8,807 nucleotides of DNA. Origin: JBGPIK01 sp041484845. GTDB taxonomy: Bacteria; Desulfobacterota; Binatia; UBA9968. The translations under genes were made by a program, and so were the position numbers. A model generated the notes under the pieces. That model ran no database searches. It saw only the letters and a list, made by a program, of their open reading frames with translations, and had not been told where the DNA came from. The stretch spans positions 1-8,807 of the forward strand of contig JBGPIK010000294.1 of the NCBI GenBank assembly GCA_041484845.1, written 5' to 3'. This document shows positions 6,424 to 8,807 of the stretch, in pieces. Within the stretch, counting starts at the first letter, position 1. Every line of letters starts with the position of its first letter.

Positions 6424-7467
6424 TCAGCGGGCGCTCAACTCGTGGACGGCCTCCACCATGGCGATCACGTGGGAAACCGGAGTTTCAGGCAAGATACCGT
6501 GGCCCAAATTAAAAATATGGCCCGGACGGTTGGCGGCGCGGCGCAGTATATCGGCAACGCGCTTCTTAATTTCCTTCGGTGAAGCAAACAACGCAACCGG
6601 GTCGAGATTGCCCTGAACGGCGACGTCATAACCCACGGCCGCCCAACCTTCATCGAGGTTTACACGCCAGTCGAGACCGATGACATCGCCGCCGGCGGCG
6701 CGTATGTGCTTCAACGCCCCGCTTGTTCCGGTACTGAAGTTAATAATGGGCACGCCCGGCTTGATCGCCTGAATCGCGGCGCGGGTATACGGCAGAACGA
6801 ATATTTCGTAGTCCGTGGGCGAGAGACAACCGGCCCAGCTATCAAAAAGCTGGACCGCCTCCGCCCCGGCAGCGATTTGGCCGTTCAAGTATTCCGCGAC
6901 GGCGCGGGCCAAGCGTTCCATGAGATTTTTCCACGCCTCTGGTTCCGAGTAGTAGAGCCGCTTGGTATGGATATAATTGCGCGAGCCGCCGCCTTCTATC
7001 AGGTAAGAGGCTAACGTAAAGGGCGCGCCCGAGAAGCCAATCAGCGGCACTTTGTTGTTAAGCGCCGCGCGACATTTTTTTACGGTATCAAAGACAAAGG
7101 AGAGATTCTTTTCCGGCGCGACTTCTTTGAGTCCATCCACGTCGGCGGCCGTTCGCACCGGACGAGGAATCACCGGGCCGTCTCCTTTCGAGTATTCCAA
7201 ACCGACGCCCATCGGCTCCAGCAGAAGCAGAATATCCGCGAACAGGATTGCGGCATCGACGCCCAGACGCTCGACCGGTGTAACCGTAATCTCGGCGGCG
7301 AGGTCCGGTCGTTTGCAAAGTTCCAAAAAACCGTACTGTGCGCGGAGCTTGCGGTAATCTTCCATGTAACGGCCGGCCTGGCGCATGAGCCAAACGGGAG
7401 TGTAGGAGGTATGCTCGCGGCGACACGCCGCAAGAAAAGGATGGTTCGGAGTTGCCGTCTCTGTCAT
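6424..7467 (-). CDS. hemE: Uroporphyrinogen decarboxylase HemE
   Basis: HemE removes four acetate carboxyls from uroporphyrinogen III to give coproporphyrinogen III, without a cofactor, in the cytosol. The protein has 347 residues, normal for the family. Signature 1, PVWLMRQAGRYMEDYR (24-39), includes Arg29 and Arg33, which bind substrate carboxylates. FADILLLLEPMG (76-87) supplies the central Asp78. Signature 2, IGFSGAPFTLASYLIEGGGS (143-162), includes Tyr155, and FDSWAG (208-213) and LGHGILPETPV (321-331, with His323) complete the active site. I chose the ATG at 7467 because GGAAG lies 8 nt upstream; a TTG at 7482 would add five residues but covers that site. It follows dinB by 40 bp without a visible terminator and leads into hemH. 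Confidence 0.97.
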   Translation of the reverse strand: MTETATPNHPFLAACRREHTSYTPVWLMRQAGRYMEDYRKLRAQYGFLELCKRPDLAAEITVTPVERLGVDAAILFADILLLLEPMGVGLEYSKGDGPVIPRPVRTAADVDGLKEVAPEKNLSFVFDTVKKCRAALNNKVPLIGFSGAPFTLASYLIEGGGSRNYIHTKRLYYSEPEAWKNLMERLARAVAEYLNGQIAAGAEAVQLFDSWAGCLSPTDYEIFVLPYTRAAIQAIKPGVPIINFSTGTSGALKHIRAAGGDVIGLDWRVNLDEGWAAVGYDVAVQGNLDPVALFASPKEIKKRVADILRRAANRPGHIFNLGHGILPETPVSHVIAMVEAVHELSAR

Positions 7468-7507
7468 GGTTAAATCTTCCAAAGAGTACGGAGCTTCGTG
7501 AGCAAAA

Positions 7508-8647
7508 TCAACCGGTGCGAGTGCGTGGAGTGGCGGCGCCGATAGCTTCTGCGCCGTATTTGCGGCGCAAATCGTCTATGCCGCGGTAGAGCTTTTCCCA
7601 TGAGCGGCGTTTGCCTGGATTGAAGAGAGGCTCCTGCCAACCACCGGTCTGAAGCCCGCTGGCGCTGATGCCGAGCAGGCGCACGGCACGGCCGGGGGTA
7701 ACGGTCTTGCGAAGGAAAGAGCTAGTGATCGCAAAAATGTCTCGGTCAAAACAGGTTGGTGTGCTCAGTGTGCGCGAGCGCGTTACGGTGCGAAAATCGG
7801 TATAGCGGATTTTAAGCGTAAGGCGGCGGGCATGGAAATTTTGACGCCGTAGTCGCCCGCCCACTTCTTCGGCCAATTCCCATAGCACCTGTTCCATTTT
7901 TTCCGTCTTATTGACAGGTTGGTTCAAAGTCATCTCGTTACCGATGGAGCGGTCGTGGCTTCGTGCCCGCTTGTCCGCTTGTGATAAATCGAGAAATCGC
8001 GCGGCTGATTCCGTATGCTGTAAAAGCTGCCCAATGGTCCTAATGCCGCGTTGGGCTAACAAGAGATTTGTTTTTGCGCCGACGCCGGAAATCAATGCCA
8101 CAGTTAAGGGCGCGAGAAAATCTGCTTCGAAGCCGTCCGGGACATGAATGAGCCCATGAGGCTTGGCCAGGGTCGCGGCAATTTTGGCGGTGATCCGATT
8201 AGCGGACAAGCCGGCAGATGAGGGCAGTCCGAGCTCGGTATCAATCTGCCGGATGATTCGATCGGCGGTTTTGAGCGGCGGCCCAAAGAGCTTTTCCGTG
8301 CCGGTAAGGTTGACGACGGCTTCATCGATAGAAACGCCATGAACCTCTGGCGAGAAACGATCCAAGATCGCAAAGACTTTCCGCGAATATTCCGAATAAA
8401 CGCCGTGCCGATTGCCCAAGAAGATCCCCTGCGGACAAAGCTTCTTGGCTTGGAATCCGGGCATTGCCGCATGAACGCCGAATTGCCGCGCCTCATAGGA
8501 GGCGGAAGTTACGACGCCGCGACCGCTTCGTCCGCCCACGATCACGGGTTTACCGCGCAAGCTCGGGTCAAGGACGCGTTCCACCGAGACGAAGAATGCA
8601 TCCATGTCGATGTGGAGATACCAGTGCGTGGCCGTCGAAGATTTCAC
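7508..8647 (-). CDS. dinB: DNA polymerase IV (DinB, Y-family translesion polymerase)
   Basis: This 379-residue error-prone polymerase copies past DNA lesions. Palm motif I is HIDMDAFFVSVE (12-23), with metal ligand Asp14 and steric gate Phe19, which excludes ribonucleotides. TSASYEARQFGVHAAMP (47-63) is the finger region. VSIDEA (105-110) gives catalytic Asp108 and Glu109. LSANRITAKIAATLAKPHG (147-165) and the helix-hairpin-helix-like ISGVGAKTNLLLAQRGIRTIGQLL follow, then the little-finger domain. QEPLF at 338-342 fits the beta-clamp binding consensus QxxLF, and a C-terminal WEKLYRGIDDLRRKYGAEAI follows. After SIDEA the sequence reads VVNLTG where most relatives have FLDLTG or similar. The start is GTG at 8647, the first start codon after an in-frame TAA; an ATG at 8655 is out of frame and the next in-frame ATG is inside motif I. 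No ribosome site is visible. No LexA-type box was recognised upstream. Confidence 0.95.
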   Translation of the reverse strand: MKSSTATHWYLHIDMDAFFVSVERVLDPSLRGKPVIVGGRSGRGVVTSASYEARQFGVHAAMPGFQAKKLCPQGIFLGNRHGVYSEYSRKVFAILDRFSPEVHGVSIDEAVVNLTGTEKLFGPPLKTADRIIRQIDTELGLPSSAGLSANRITAKIAATLAKPHGLIHVPDGFEADFLAPLTVALISGVGAKTNLLLAQRGIRTIGQLLQHTESAARFLDLSQADKRARSHDRSIGNEMTLNQPVNKTEKMEQVLWELAEEVGGRLRRQNFHARRLTLKIRYTDFRTVTRSRTLSTPTCFDRDIFAITSSFLRKTVTPGRAVRLLGISASGLQTGGWQEPLFNPGKRRSWEKLYRGIDDLRRKYGAEAIGAATPRTRTG

Positions 8648-8807
8648 CTGGCCATGGTATAGCCCGAGACCGGCGGACGCAACTGAATACAGGAGCTGAA
8701 ACTTCCTGTGTTTCTTTTAGTACCGTCGCTTGCCCGATGCACACGTTCAGCAAAATGAGGCGTAAGGTCCACCTTGGTGATCTTGATTGTTGGCGCTGAA
8801 TCATTGC
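8648..8807 (-). other. Leader upstream of dinB, no gene recognised
   Basis: About 160 bp with no convincing coding frame. On the minus strand TATACC (8656-8661) could be a -10 element with TTGCGT 15 nt upstream. Transcription would then begin almost at the dinB GTG, giving a leaderless message; this is weak. An inverted repeat GAAAC-N7-GTTTC lies at 8698-8714. No CTGT-N8-ACAG LexA box was seen. Confidence 0.3.

Noticed and set aside
8568..8804. Minus-strand frame of 78 residues at the right edge
   Set aside because: Its C-terminal part is an out-of-frame shadow of dinB and its N-terminal part shows no domain, signal peptide or good ribosome site.

Overview
This window reads as an ordinary chromosomal stretch from a Gram-negative bacterium of moderate GC (mid-50s % by eye). 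All eight recognisable genes lie on the minus strand, so transcription runs from high to low coordinates. The style of the heme proteins, the maltose/trehalose-type ABC importer and the COG3618-like amidohydrolase would fit an uncultured soil or sediment lineage near the former Deltaproteobacteria. That placement is a low-confidence inference; nothing in the window identifies the taxon directly.

Right part (about 8807 down to 4029): a short leader, then dinB (Y-family DNA polymerase IV), hemE (uroporphyrinogen decarboxylase), hemH (ferrochelatase) and hemY (HemG/HemY-type FAD-dependent porphyrinogen oxidase). The spacings are 40 bp, 8 bp and a 4-bp ATGA overlap, which fits a single transcript. 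A hairpin with a T-run overlaps the hemY stop codon and probably ends it. The hemE-hemH-hemY order is the same as in the Bacillus subtilis hemEHY operon. The enzyme acting between HemE and the later steps (HemF/HemN, or HemQ if the coproporphyrin route is used) is not in the window.

Middle (about 4026 down to 3128): an amidohydrolase-2 family (PF04909-like) gene with a good -35/-10 promoter right after the terminator, a short leader and a G-rich ribosome binding site. The first histidine of its expected metal motif is a glutamine.

Left part (about 3127 down to 1): a roughly 170-bp intergenic region with a perfect 16-bp palindrome overlapping a possible sigma-54 -24/-12 element. It is followed by a CUT1 sugar importer: periplasmic binding protein, MalF-like permease and MalG-like permease, each pair joined by a 4-bp ATGA overlap. 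The MalG gene runs off the window edge, and the ATPase gene is not present here. The binding protein most resembles trehalose/maltose binding proteins.

No mobile element, CRISPR array, tRNA, rRNA or clearly novel system was found. The items most worth a second look are the palindrome/sigma-54-like overlap, the tightly packed terminator-promoter boundary, the His-to-Gln change in the amidohydrolase, and the placement of dinB at the head of a heme operon.
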